From Pseudonocardia terrae (GTDB lineage: Bacteria; Actinomycetota; Actinomycetes; Mycobacteriales; Pseudonocardiaceae), in assembly GCF_021343995.1 (NCBI RefSeq), contig NZ_JAJTTE010000037.1, positions 1 to 64,000 on the forward strand: DNA of 64,000 bases, read 5' to 3'. This document shows positions 50,231 through 59,108 of this stretch, in pieces (positions within the stretch are counted from its first letter, which is position 1; each line of letters begins with the position of its first letter). The translations under genes and the position numbers were made by a program. The notes under the pieces were generated by a model. It did not search any database and was not told the origin of the DNA. It was given only the letters and a program-made list of their open reading frames with translations.

Positions 50231-52761
50231 TCGCCGAAGCCCGTGATCCAGACGACGGCCTCGCCGGCCTCGTCCGACGCGGCGAGGTCGACCTCCGCGG
50301 TGATCGCCCAGTCGTGGTCGCCCTCGGGGTCGTCGATCACCTGGCGGACGAGCCAGCGCTCGGGCTCCTCGACGATGTCGATCATCTTCGGGCCGCGGGC
50401 GTTCGGGCCGATGCCGATGCCGCCGAAGCCGTGCAGGTCGAAGAAGGGCTGGAACGCCTCGCGCCAGCGCTCCGCCGTCCAGCCGGACTCCTTGTCCAGC
50501 TCGCCGAGCAGGTCCCAGCGGTTGAGCGAGGCGAGCTCGACCCGGCGGAACAGCGCGTTTCGGACCAGCACCCGGAAGGCGCGGGCGTTGCGGGTGACCC
50601 CGGCCGGACCCTGGTCGAGCGACGGGGGAGCGGACTCGTCCTCGACCCCGCCGCCGGCGGCGAGCTTCTCCCACTCGTCGAGCAGGCTGGAGTCGACCTG
50701 ACGGACCAGCTCGCCGAGCCACTCGATGAGGTCGGTCAGCTCGTCGGTCCGCGCGTGCTCCGGGACGGTCTGCCGCAAGGCCCGGTAGCAGTCCGCGAGG
50801 TAGCGCAGCACCAGCCCCTCGGAGCGGGCGAGCTGGTAGAAGGCCACGTACTCGTGGAAGGTCATCGCCCGCTCGGACATGTCCCGGACCACGGACTTGG
50901 GCGAGAGCCGGGCGTCCTCGACCCACGGCGCGCCGCGCCGGTAGGTCTCCAGCGCGCCGACCAGCAGCTCCTCGAGCGGCTTCGGGTACGAGACGTCCTC
51001 GAGCAGCGTCATCCGCTCCTCGTACTCGATGCCCTCCGCCTTCATCGAGGCGACGGCCTCGCCCTTGGCCTTGTTCTCCTGCGCGTAGAGCACGGGGCGC
51101 GGGTCGTCGAGCGTCGCCTCCACGACCGAGACGACGTCGTGCGCGTACGACGGCGTCTCCCGGTCGAGCAGATCGAAGGCGGCCAGGGCGAACGGCGACA
51201 GCGGCTGGTTCAGCGCGAAGTCCAGCTGGAGGTCGCCGACCAACCGGACCGTGCGGCCCTCGGCGTCGGGCTCGTCGAGCTTCTCCACCACGCCGGCGGC
51301 GAGCAGCGCCCGGTAGATCGCGATGGCGCGCAGGATGTGCTTGCGCTGCCGCGGGCGCGGCTCGTGGTTGTCCTCGAGCAGGTGCCGCATCGCGGCGAAC
51401 GCGTCCCCGGGGCGGGAGATCACGTTCAGCAGCATCGCGTGCGACACGTGGAAGTGGCTGGTCAACGCCTCGGGCTGGGCGGTCTGCAGCTTCTCGTAGG
51501 AGGTCTGCGACCAGCCGACGAAGCCCTCCGGCGGCTGCTTGCGCACCACCCGGCGGCGCTTCTTCGGGTCGTCGCCGGCCTTCTGCAGGGCCTTGTGGTT
51601 CTCGATCTCGTGCTCGGGCGCCTCGGCGACGACCGTGCCGACGGTGTCGTAGCCCGCCCGGCCGGCCCGCCCCGCGATCTGGTGGAACTCGCGTGCCTTG
51701 AGGGGTCGGGTGCGCCGGCCGTCGTACTTCGACAGCCCGGTGAACAGCACCGTCCTGATCGGCACGTTGATGCCGACGCCGAGGGTGTCCGTGCCGCAGA
51801 TGACCTTGAGCAGGCCGGCCTGGGCGAGGGTCTCCACGAGCCGCCGGTAGCGGGGGAGCATGCCGGCGTGGTGCACGCCGATGCCGTGCCGCACCAGCCG
51901 GGACAGGGTCTTGCCGAAGCCGGCGGTGAAGCGGAAGTCGCCGATCAGCTCGGCGATCGCCGCCTTCTCCTCCTTCGAGGTGACGTTGACGCTCATCAGC
52001 GCCTGTGCCCGCTCGACGGCCGACTGCTGGGTGAAGTGCACGACGTAGACCGGTGCCTCGTGCGTCTCGAGCAGCTCGGTGATCGTCTCGTGCAGCGGGG
52101 TGAGGACGTACCGGTAGTGCAGTGGCACGGGCCGCTCGACCGACGTGATCTCCCGGGTGGGCCGGCCGGTGCGGCGGGTGAGGTCGTCCCGGAAGAACGA
52201 GGTGTCGCCGAGCGTGGCGCTCATCAGCAGGAATTGCGCCTGGGGCAGCTCGACCAGCGGCACCTGCCAGGCCCAGCCGCGGTCCGGGTCGGCGTAGAAG
52301 TGGAACTCGTCCATCACCACCGAGCCGACGTCGGCCTTCGCGCCCTGGCGCAGGGCGATGTTGGCCAGGATCTCGGCGGTGCAGCAGATGATCTCGGCGC
52401 CCTCGTTCACGGCGGCGTCGCCGGTGAGCATGCCGACCTTGTCGGCGCCGAACACGTCGATCAGGTCGAAGAACTTCTCGCTGACCAGCGCCTTGATCGG
52501 CGCGGTGTAGAAGGTGCGGGCGCCGCGGGAGAGCGCGGCGGCGTGCGCGGCGATCGCGACCAGCGACTTCCCGGACCCGGTGGGGGTGGAGAGGATGACG
52601 TTGCCGCCGGTCGCGATCTCCAGCAGCGCCTCCTCCTGCGCGGGGTAGAGCGAGAGGCCCCGCTCCTCGAAGGCCCAGTCCGCGAACACCTCGACCAGGG
52701 CGTCCGGGTCGTCGCCGGTGGGCAGGCGGTCGGTGAGCAGCGCGGCGGAGGTGGCGGTCAT
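50227..52761 (-). CDS. Ski2/Mtr4-type DEAD/DEAH-box helicase with DUF3516-like C-terminus
   Basis: This 844-residue SF2 helicase has Walker A STPTGSGKS, motif Ia YTAPIKALVSEKFFDL, motif II DEFH (VVMDEFHFYAD, the DEVH position), motif III LMSATLG, motif IV-V VICGTDTLGVGINVPIRTVLF and motif VI QIAGRAGRAGYD. The C-terminal half is a long helical region of the DUF3516 type. Relatives act on structured RNA (Ski2-like), but bacterial members are uncharacterised. ATG at 52761 by the onset of the family. It diverges from the pseudo-ligase/kinase gene. Confidence 0.93.
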   Translation of the reverse strand: MTATSAALLTDRLPTGDDPDALVEVFADWAFEERGLSLYPAQEEALLEIATGGNVILSTPTGSGKSLVAIAAHAAALSRGARTFYTAPIKALVSEKFFDLIDVFGADKVGMLTGDAAVNEGAEIICCTAEILANIALRQGAKADVGSVVMDEFHFYADPDRGWAWQVPLVELPQAQFLLMSATLGDTSFFRDDLTRRTGRPTREITSVERPVPLHYRYVLTPLHETITELLETHEAPVYVVHFTQQSAVERAQALMSVNVTSKEEKAAIAELIGDFRFTAGFGKTLSRLVRHGIGVHHAGMLPRYRRLVETLAQAGLLKVICGTDTLGVGINVPIRTVLFTGLSKYDGRRTRPLKAREFHQIAGRAGRAGYDTVGTVVAEAPEHEIENHKALQKAGDDPKKRRRVVRKQPPEGFVGWSQTSYEKLQTAQPEALTSHFHVSHAMLLNVISRPGDAFAAMRHLLEDNHEPRPRQRKHILRAIAIYRALLAAGVVEKLDEPDAEGRTVRLVGDLQLDFALNQPLSPFALAAFDLLDRETPSYAHDVVSVVEATLDDPRPVLYAQENKAKGEAVASMKAEGIEYEERMTLLEDVSYPKPLEELLVGALETYRRGAPWVEDARLSPKSVVRDMSERAMTFHEYVAFYQLARSEGLVLRYLADCYRALRQTVPEHARTDELTDLIEWLGELVRQVDSSLLDEWEKLAAGGGVEDESAPPSLDQGPAGVTRNARAFRVLVRNALFRRVELASLNRWDLLGELDKESGWTAERWREAFQPFFDLHGFGGIGIGPNARGPKMIDIVEEPERWLVRQVIDDPEGDHDWAITAEVDLAASDEAGEAVVWITGFGD

Positions 52762-52959
52762 GATGAGGTCGATTGTCCACGAGTCCCGCCGGCGGGGCCG
52801 GGCCGACCTGCCCGGCCGCCCCCGGCACGAACGGCACCATCCGCCGCAGATCACTGTGCCCTGGGCGCGCGGCGACCGCCGTACGGCCGATCAGGTGACA
52901 TTCGGCCCGTTCGGCCGTTTACCGTAGGCGCTGTGACAGGGCGGGGAGCGGGCAGCGGC

Positions 52960-54612
52960 ATGCCCGACGTCGTCCCGCCGATGCTCCCCTCCCAGGGGGA
53001 CCTCGCCGACGGCGAGCGGGGTGGCGACTGGGCGGTCGAGTTCGCCTGGGCGGGCTTCCGCTGCGTCGCGTACGTCCGGCCCGGACACGTCCGGCTGCTG
53101 TCCTCGACCGCGCGCAGCGTCACCCGCAGCTTCCCCGAGCTGGCCGTGCTCGGCGAACGGGTCCGCGGGTCCGGGATGGTGCTCGACGGCGTGGTCGTCG
53201 CCCTCGACGACGCCGGCCGCCCCAGCCGCCGCCCGCTCATGCGCCGCACGTCGACCGTCGCGCCCTCGGCCTCCCTGCGCGCCCGGGTGCCCGTCGGGTT
53301 CGTGGTCACCGACCTGCTCTGGCTCGACGGCCGCCCGCTCCTGCGCCGCCCCTACGCCGAGCGCCGCCGGCTGCTCGAGGGCCTGGCCATCGCCGGTGAG
53401 CCGGTGCTGGTCCCGCCCTCCCACCCCGCGTCGGAGGCCGGGTTCGTGATGGAGGCCGCCGAGCGCTACGGCCTCGACGGGCTGCACCTCAAGCGGGTCG
53501 ACGCCGCGTACAAGGCCGGCCGGCGCACCCGGGACTGGCTGCGGGTCCCGCTGCGCCGGGCGCGCCCGGTCGTCGTCGGGGGCTGGATGCCGGCCGAGCG
53601 CAACCGCCCCGGCCGGGTCGGTGCGCTGCTGCTCGGCATCCCCGAGTCCCCGCCCGGGCCGGGTGAGCCCCTCGGTCCCCTGCGGTACGTCGGACGTGTG
53701 GGGATCGGCTCCGGCCCGGCGCGCCGCGAGATCGGCGAGCTGCTACGCACCCTGAACGCGCGGATCTCCCCCTTCGTGGCCGACGGGCCCGGCGCCGTGC
53801 CCGAGGCGGTGGCCGAGGACGCCCGCTGGCTCGTGCCCCGGCTCGTCGGGCAGGCCGAGTACCAGGGCTGGACCCGCGGCGCCCACCTGCGGCTGCCGGT
53901 GTGGCGCGGGATCGTGCGGCCCGGCGACGTCGGGCCGGAGGAGTGGGCGGGCACGCCCTGGGGTCGCGAGGGCGCCGCGCAGGCCGACGACGGGGCCGAG
54001 GTCTGGGGTCCGGGGCGCCGCTCCGAGCGGATCCGTCCGCCGCAGGAACACCGCCGGCCCACCCCCGCCCCGGCCGCGCCGGAACCGCCCGCCCTCCGCG
54101 CGGTGCCGCCCGAGCCCGCCGCCCTCGCGCCGGCGGCTCCGGCCAGCTCGATCAACCGCAGCCTCGAGCAGCATTTCGTCTACAACGCCTTCAACACGAT
54201 CGCGGCCCTCATGCGCACCGACCCCGGGCAGGCCCGCGAGCTCCTGCTCGGGTTCGCCGACCTCAGCCGGACCGCCGACCGCGTCGGCACCCCGGAGATC
54301 CCCCTGGCCGACGAGCTGGACGCCGTCCGCGCCTACCTCGCGATCGAGAAGGCGCGGTTCGGCCGGCGCCTGGAGGCGTCCGTGACCATCGAGGACGGAC
54401 TGCGCCCGGACGATCTCGCCGTCGCGCCCCTGCGGGTGCTCGTCCTCGTCCGCGAGACGGTGCAGCAGCACATCGAGCCGCGCCCGGAGGGCGGGGAGAT
54501 CACCGTCCACACCGCACCGGACGGGGCGGGCGGCGCCGAGGTCGTCGTCACCGACCGTGGGCACGGCGAGACGCGGCTGCGGGTGCCGGCGCCCGCCGCC
54601 TGCACGGGATGA
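52960..54612 (+). CDS. ATP-dependent DNA ligase module lacking its catalytic Lys, fused to LytS-like kinase module
   Basis: This 550-residue fusion begins with a LigD/LigC-type ligase module. The motif I site is EFAWAGFR (27-34) where active enzymes have E-x-K-x-D-G-x-R, so the adenylated Lys and the Asp are both Ala. Motif III has DGVVV for DGE[IL]V, and motif IV has DGLHLKR. An OB-fold follows and looks intact (YVGRVGIGSGPARREIGELL, QAEYQGWTRGAHLRLPVWRGI). A Pro/Ala linker (about 365-395) leads to a LytS/His_kinase domain (398-550): SLEQHFVYNAFNTIAALMRTDP with His405, IPLADELDAVRAYLAIEKARFG, then a weak N-box (RETVQQH, Asn missing) and VTDRGHGE with no later Gly-rich boxes. Both modules therefore look catalytically impaired. 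A GTG nine codons earlier is an alternative start. I know no described protein of this design. Confidence 0.88.
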   Translation: MPDVVPPMLPSQGDLADGERGGDWAVEFAWAGFRCVAYVRPGHVRLLSSTARSVTRSFPELAVLGERVRGSGMVLDGVVVALDDAGRPSRRPLMRRTSTVAPSASLRARVPVGFVVTDLLWLDGRPLLRRPYAERRRLLEGLAIAGEPVLVPPSHPASEAGFVMEAAERYGLDGLHLKRVDAAYKAGRRTRDWLRVPLRRARPVVVGGWMPAERNRPGRVGALLLGIPESPPGPGEPLGPLRYVGRVGIGSGPARREIGELLRTLNARISPFVADGPGAVPEAVAEDARWLVPRLVGQAEYQGWTRGAHLRLPVWRGIVRPGDVGPEEWAGTPWGREGAAQADDGAEVWGPGRRSERIRPPQEHRRPTPAPAAPEPPALRAVPPEPAALAPAAPASSINRSLEQHFVYNAFNTIAALMRTDPGQARELLLGFADLSRTADRVGTPEIPLADELDAVRAYLAIEKARFGRRLEASVTIEDGLRPDDLAVAPLRVLVLVRETVQQHIEPRPEGGEITVHTAPDGAGGAEVVVTDRGHGETRLRVPAPAACTG

Positions 54613-54714
54613 ACCACTCTCCTGTGTGAACGGCGGGTGACAACCTGCACGGAGCGGGGGTGACGTCACGGCGCCGGTCTACGGACGCGATCAGCGGGAC
54701 GCTACGGTGCGCGC

Positions 54715-55449
54715 ATGCTCGGCCTTCCCGAGGGCGCCCGCGCCTGCCTGTTCGACCTCGACGGTGTGCTCACCGACACCGCCAGCGTGCACGCGGCGTC
54801 GTGGAAGACGATGTTCGACGAGTACCTGCAGAAGCGCGAGGGCCCGGGCTACCGGCCCTTCGACGTCGCCGCCGACTACGGCCCGTACGTCGACGGCAAG
54901 CCGCGGCTGGAGGGCACCCGCAGCTTCCTCGCCTCCCGGGGGATCACGCTGCCCGAGGGCACCCCGGACGACCCGCCCGACGCCGAGACGCTCTGGGGCC
55001 TGTCCACCCGCAAGAACGACCTGGTGCAGGTGGTGCTGCAGGAGAAGGGCGTCGATGTCTACCCGGCCTCGCGGCCGTACCTGGAGGCCGTGCGCAAGGC
55101 GGGCCTGAAGGTGGCGGTGGTGTCGTCGTCGGCCAACGCCGAGCAGGTGCTCGACGTCGCCGGGCTCGCCGACCTCATCGACCACCGGGTCGACGGCGTG
55201 GTCGCGCGCGAGCGCCGGCTGCCGGGCAAGCCGAAGCCCGACACGTTCCTCGCCGCGGCGCAGGACCTGGACGTGCCGGCCACGGCCGCCGTGGTCTACG
55301 AGGACGCGCTGGCCGGCGTCGAGGCGGGCCGGGCCGGCGGGTTCGGCCGGGTCGTCGGCCTCGACCGGCTCGGGCACGCCGACAAGCTGCGCGAGCACGG
55401 CGCCGACGTCGTGGTGTCCGACCTCTCCGAGCTGTTGGAGGACCAGTAG
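54715..55449 (+). CDS. pgmB: beta-phosphoglucomutase-like HAD phosphatase
   Basis: This 244-residue HAD protein has motif [19 protein letters not shown] with the nucleophile Asp and the general acid Asp, motif [14 protein letters not shown], motif III Lys in [13 protein letters not shown] and motif [17 protein letters not shown]. The cap domain has the length of beta-phosphoglucomutases. It should convert beta-glucose-1-phosphate, released by the GH65 phosphorylase next to it, to glucose-6-phosphate. The TAG stop overlaps the GTG start of that gene. Confidence 0.93.
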   Translation: MLGLPEGARACLFDLDGVLTDTASVHAASWKTMFDEYLQKREGPGYRPFDVAADYGPYVDGKPRLEGTRSFLASRGITLPEGTPDDPPDAETLWGLSTRKNDLVQVVLQEKGVDVYPASRPYLEAVRKAGLKVAVVSSSANAEQVLDVAGLADLIDHRVDGVVARERRLPGKPKPDTFLAAAQDLDVPATAAVVYEDALAGVEAGRAGGFGRVVGLDRLGHADKLREHGADVVVSDLSELLEDQ

Positions 55450-57809
55450 TGAAGCCGGACGCGGGCCGCACGTTCGCGGTCGAGCCCTGGGTCGTGCGCG
55501 AGCCGACCCTCGACATCGCCGCGATGGGCCAGACGGAGTCGGTCTTCGCGCTGTCCAACGGCCACATCGGGCTGCGGGGGAACCTCGACGAGGGCGACCC
55601 GCACCACCTGCCCGGGACCTACCTGAACTCGTTCTACGAGGTCCGGCCGTTGCCGTACGCCGAGGGCGGCTACGGCTACCCGGAGTCCGGGCAGACCATC
55701 ATCAACGTCACCAACGGCAAGCTGATCCGGCTGCTGGTCGACGACGAGCCGTTCGACCTGCGCTACGGCAAGCTCCGCCGGCACGAGCGGGTGCTCGACC
55801 TGCGCGCGGGCACGCTGACCCGCGAGGTCGAGTGGGAGTCCCCGGCCGGACGCGTCGTGCGGGTGCACAGCACCCGGCTGGTGTCGCTGACCCAGCGGGC
55901 GATCGCCGCGATCTGCTACGAGGTCGAGGTGCTCGACGAGCCGGCGCTGCTCGTCGTGCAGTCCGAGCTGGTGGCCAACGAGCAGCTGCCTGCCCGGGGC
56001 GCGGACGACCCGCGCCTGGAGGCCGCGCTCACCAACGCGCTCGAGTCCGAGATGCACCGCGCCGACGAGGCCGGGGCCACGCTCGTGCACAGCACCCGCA
56101 GGTCGGGCCTGCGCGTCGCCGCCGCGATGGACCACGAGGTGCACGGGCCCGAGGGCATCAAGATCACCTCGGACGCGACCGAGGACACCGGCAGCACCAC
56201 GATCATCGGGCGGGTCAAGCCGGGCGAGACACTCAAGATCCTCAAGTACCTGTCCTACGGCTGGTCGTCGCAGCGGAGCCTGCCCGCGGTCTACGACCAG
56301 GTCCGGGCGGCGCTCGCGGCGGCGCGCTACACCGGCTGGGAGGGGCTGCTCCGCGAGCAGGCCGAGTACCTCGACGACTTCTGGGAGACCGCCGACGTCG
56401 AGATCGACGGCGACGCGGAGCTCCAGCAGGCGGTCCGGCTGGCCACGTTCCACGTCCTGCAGGCGGGCGCCCGCGCCGAACGCCGGTGCGTCTCGGCCAA
56501 GGGCCTGACGGCCGACGGCTACGACGGCCACACCTTCTGGGACACCGAGACCTTCTGCCTGCAGGTGCTGTCCTTCCTAGCCCCCGACGCCGCGGCGGAC
56601 GCGCTGCGCTGGCGGCAGTCGATCCTGCCGAAGGCGTTCGAGCGTGCCCAGCAGCTCGGCCTGGACGGCGCGGCCTTCCCGTGGCGCACCATCCGCGGCG
56701 AGGAGTGCTCGGGCTACTGGCCCGCCGGCACCGCGGCCTTCCACATCAACGCCGACATCGCCGACGCCGTCCGCCGGCACGTGGCCGCCACCGGCGACAC
56801 CCAGTTCGAGCTGGAGGTGGGCCTGGAGATCCTGGTCGCCACCGCGCGGCTGTGGCGCTCGCTGGGTCACCACGACTCGGCCGGCGAGTTCCGGATCGAC
56901 GGCGTGACCGGCCCGGACGAGTACTCGGCGATCGTGGACAACAACGTCTACACGAACCTCATGGCGCAGCTGAACCTGCGCTACGCCGCCGAGGTCGCCG
57001 CGAAGCACCCGCGCAGCGCGGCCAAGCTGGGCGTGAACTCCGAGGAGATGGCCAGCTGGCGCGACGCCGCGTCGTCGATGCGGATCCCGTTCGACGACGA
57101 GCTGCGCGTGCACCCGCAGTCCGAGGGCTTCACCAAGCACAAGATCTGGGACTTCGAGAACACCCCGGCCGACACCTACCCGCTGCTGCTGCACTACCCG
57201 TACTTCGACCTGTACCGCAAGCAGGTGATCAAGCAGGCCGACCTCGTGCTGGCGATGCAGCTGCGGCCCGACGCCTTCACGCCGGAGCAGATGCGCCGCA
57301 ACTTCGCCTACTACGAGGCGATCACGGTGCGGGACTCGTCGCTGTCGGCCTGCACGCAGTCGATGGTCGCCGCGCGCACCGGGCACCTGGACCTGGCCTA
57401 CGACTACCTGGCCGAGGCCGCGCTGATCGACCTCAACAACCTGGCCGGCAACACCGACCACGGCATGCACATCGCGTCGATGGCCGGGACCTGGGTGGCG
57501 ATCACCACCGGGCTCGGCGGCATGACGTGCGACGCGACGGGGCTGGCCTTCGCGCCGGTGCTGCCGGCCGCGCTGACCCGGATCTCGTTCGGGCTGCGCT
57601 GGCAGGGGCGGCACATCCGGATCACGATCACCCAGGACGACGTGGAGTACCGGCTGACCAGCGGGCCGCCCATGCGGCTGCGCCACCACGGCGAGCCGGT
57701 CGCGCTGGCCGAGGACCCGCAGGTGCGCCCGCTGCCGTCGCCGCCCACGGTGGACCCGGTGGAGCAGCCGTACGGCCGGGCGCCGCGCCAGCGGCACCAC
57801 GGGAGCTGA
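55449..57809 (+). CDS. GH65 disaccharide phosphorylase (trehalose/maltose type)
   Basis: This 786-residue glycoside hydrolase family 65 protein starts with the N-terminal beta-sandwich (ESVFALSNGHIGLRGNLDEG, GTYLNSFYEVRPLPYAEGGYGYPE) and has an (alpha/alpha)6 barrel with GYDGHTFWDTETF and FRIDGVTGPDEYSAIVDNNVYTN, where the Glu of GPDEY is the catalytic acid. NTDHGMHIASMAGTW and the phosphate-site region follow. Family members use phosphate to split trehalose, maltose, kojibiose or nigerose to beta-glucose-1-phosphate. The adjacent beta-phosphoglucomutase fits. The exact sugar cannot be told from sequence alone. Confidence 0.93.
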   Translation: MKPDAGRTFAVEPWVVREPTLDIAAMGQTESVFALSNGHIGLRGNLDEGDPHHLPGTYLNSFYEVRPLPYAEGGYGYPESGQTIINVTNGKLIRLLVDDEPFDLRYGKLRRHERVLDLRAGTLTREVEWESPAGRVVRVHSTRLVSLTQRAIAAICYEVEVLDEPALLVVQSELVANEQLPARGADDPRLEAALTNALESEMHRADEAGATLVHSTRRSGLRVAAAMDHEVHGPEGIKITSDATEDTGSTTIIGRVKPGETLKILKYLSYGWSSQRSLPAVYDQVRAALAAARYTGWEGLLREQAEYLDDFWETADVEIDGDAELQQAVRLATFHVLQAGARAERRCVSAKGLTADGYDGHTFWDTETFCLQVLSFLAPDAAADALRWRQSILPKAFERAQQLGLDGAAFPWRTIRGEECSGYWPAGTAAFHINADIADAVRRHVAATGDTQFELEVGLEILVATARLWRSLGHHDSAGEFRIDGVTGPDEYSAIVDNNVYTNLMAQLNLRYAAEVAAKHPRSAAKLGVNSEEMASWRDAASSMRIPFDDELRVHPQSEGFTKHKIWDFENTPADTYPLLLHYPYFDLYRKQVIKQADLVLAMQLRPDAFTPEQMRRNFAYYEAITVRDSSLSACTQSMVAARTGHLDLAYDYLAEAALIDLNNLAGNTDHGMHIASMAGTWVAITTGLGGMTCDATGLAFAPVLPAALTRISFGLRWQGRHIRITITQDDVEYRLTSGPPMRLRHHGEPVALAEDPQVRPLPSPPTVDPVEQPYGRAPRQRHHGS

Positions 57810-57871
57810 GCCCGGCACCGGATTCGATCATCCGGGGGATTGCGGGCAGGCGGCCGGGGTATCTCCCGCCC

Positions 57872-59032
57872 GTGACCGCAGCAGCAGTCGATCCCCCTGC
57901 CGGGCTCGTCCGCTCCGACCCCGCGACGCCGGGGTACGGGCGGCGGCGCTCCGGCCGGGGCTGGGTCTTCCTGGGGCCGGACGGCGACCGGATCGACGAC
58001 CGCGCGGAGATCGCGCGGATCAAGAGCCTGGTCATCCCGCCTGCATGGCGGGACGTGTGGATCGCGCCCGACCCCCGCGGCCACATCCAGGCGGTCGGGA
58101 CGGATGACGCCGGCCGCCGGCAGTACCGCTACCACGACGACTGGCGCCGCGCCCGCGACCAGGAGAAGCACGACCGCGTGCTCTCCCTCGGCCGTCGGCT
58201 GCCCGACATCCGCAGCGAGATCACCGCACGGCTGGGGGACACCGGCCTGCACCGCGAGCGGGTCCTCGCCGGGGCCGTCCGGATGCTCGACATCGGCGTG
58301 TTCCGCGCCGGCGGCGAGCAGTACGCCCCGAGCTGCGGCGACGACGGCTCCGACGACTGTTCCGACGGAACCGGCTCCGCCGGTGGTGCCGACGGAACCG
58401 GCTCCGCCGGTTGTGGACACGACGGCGACGACCACGACGACAGCGGCACCTTCGGCCTGGCCACGCTGCGCCGCGAGCACGTGTCGCTGCGCCGGGGCCT
58501 GATCCACTTCGACTACCCGGCCAAGGGCGGGGTGCCGCGCACGCTGGACCTGCGCGACCCGCTGCTGCACCGGCTGGTCAACGGGCTGCTGCGGCGCAAG
58601 GGCGGCGGCGAGGACCTGCTCGCCTACCGCACGGGCCGGTCGAGCTGGCACGACGTGCGCTCGGAGGACCTCAACACGGCGGTGAAGGAGCTGGCGGGGG
58701 AGCGGTTCACCTGCAAGGACCTGCGCACCTGGAACGCGACGGTGCTCGCCGCCGTGACCCTCGCCGGGGCGGTGGCCGAAGAGGGCCGCGTCCCGGCGGC
58801 CAAGCGGGCGCGAGCCCGGATGGTGCGCCACGCGATCACCACGGTGTCCGACCACCTCGGCAACACACCGACCGTCGCGAAGAACTCCTACGTGGACCCG
58901 CGGGTGGTGGAGCGGTTTGAGGAGGGGCGCACGGTGCTCGTCGCCCTGCAGCGGCTCGAGGTGCCCGACCTCACCGACGACGGCAGCCGGGCCGCGGTGG
59001 AACGTGCGGTGGTGCGCCTCGCCGCGGGGTGA
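57872..59032 (+). CDS. type IB DNA topoisomerase (poxvirus-like) with acidic insertion
   Basis: This 386-residue enzyme has the bacterial topoisomerase IB pattern: RIKSLVIPPAWRDVWIAPDP, GRRQYRYHDDWRRARDQEKHDR, GLATLRREHVSLRRG, FTCKDLRTWNATVLAA, and the nucleophile Tyr340 in VAKNSYVDPRVV. Between IGVFRAGGEQYA and TFGLATLR, where relatives have a short loop, there is a stretch of about 40 residues (153-192) rich in Asp, Gly, Ser and Cys with an internal repeat DGTGSAGGA/DGTGSAGCG. It relaxes supercoils without ATP. The GTG start fits the gene context. Confidence 0.92.
   Translation: MTAAAVDPPAGLVRSDPATPGYGRRRSGRGWVFLGPDGDRIDDRAEIARIKSLVIPPAWRDVWIAPDPRGHIQAVGTDDAGRRQYRYHDDWRRARDQEKHDRVLSLGRRLPDIRSEITARLGDTGLHRERVLAGAVRMLDIGVFRAGGEQYAPSCGDDGSDDCSDGTGSAGGADGTGSAGCGHDGDDHDDSGTFGLATLRREHVSLRRGLIHFDYPAKGGVPRTLDLRDPLLHRLVNGLLRRKGGGEDLLAYRTGRSSWHDVRSEDLNTAVKELAGERFTCKDLRTWNATVLAAVTLAGAVAEEGRVPAAKRARARMVRHAITTVSDHLGNTPTVAKNSYVDPRVVERFEEGRTVLVALQRLEVPDLTDDGSRAAVERAVVRLAAG
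58364..58411 (+). repeat. 27-base direct repeat inside the topoisomerase gene
   Basis: Bases 58364-58384 and 58391-58411 are identical (21 bases starting GACGGAACCGGCTCC), separated by six bases, giving a 27-base in-frame period. This is the DNA source of the acidic insertion, made by a recent duplication. Confidence 0.85.
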
Positions 59033-59066
59033 GGCCCGCCGCGCCGCTCACCCCCTGGTCACACCC

Positions 59067-59108
59067 GGCTCACTTCTCAGGGCTCACTTCTCAGGGCTCA
59101 CTCCTCGC
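59067..59108. repeat. 14-base tandem repeat at a convergent junction
   Basis: Two perfect copies of GGCTCACTTCTCAG (59067-59080, 59081-59094) and a third diverged copy (59095-59108) run into the 3' end of the sigma factor gene. The third copy holds the stop codon, as in the repeat at 6409. Confidence 0.8.

Noticed and set aside
50071-52959. Upstream in-frame extension of the pseudo-ligase gene
   Set aside because: It runs antisense through the whole helicase gene and has no ligase or other family similarity; the ligase fold begins near 52960.
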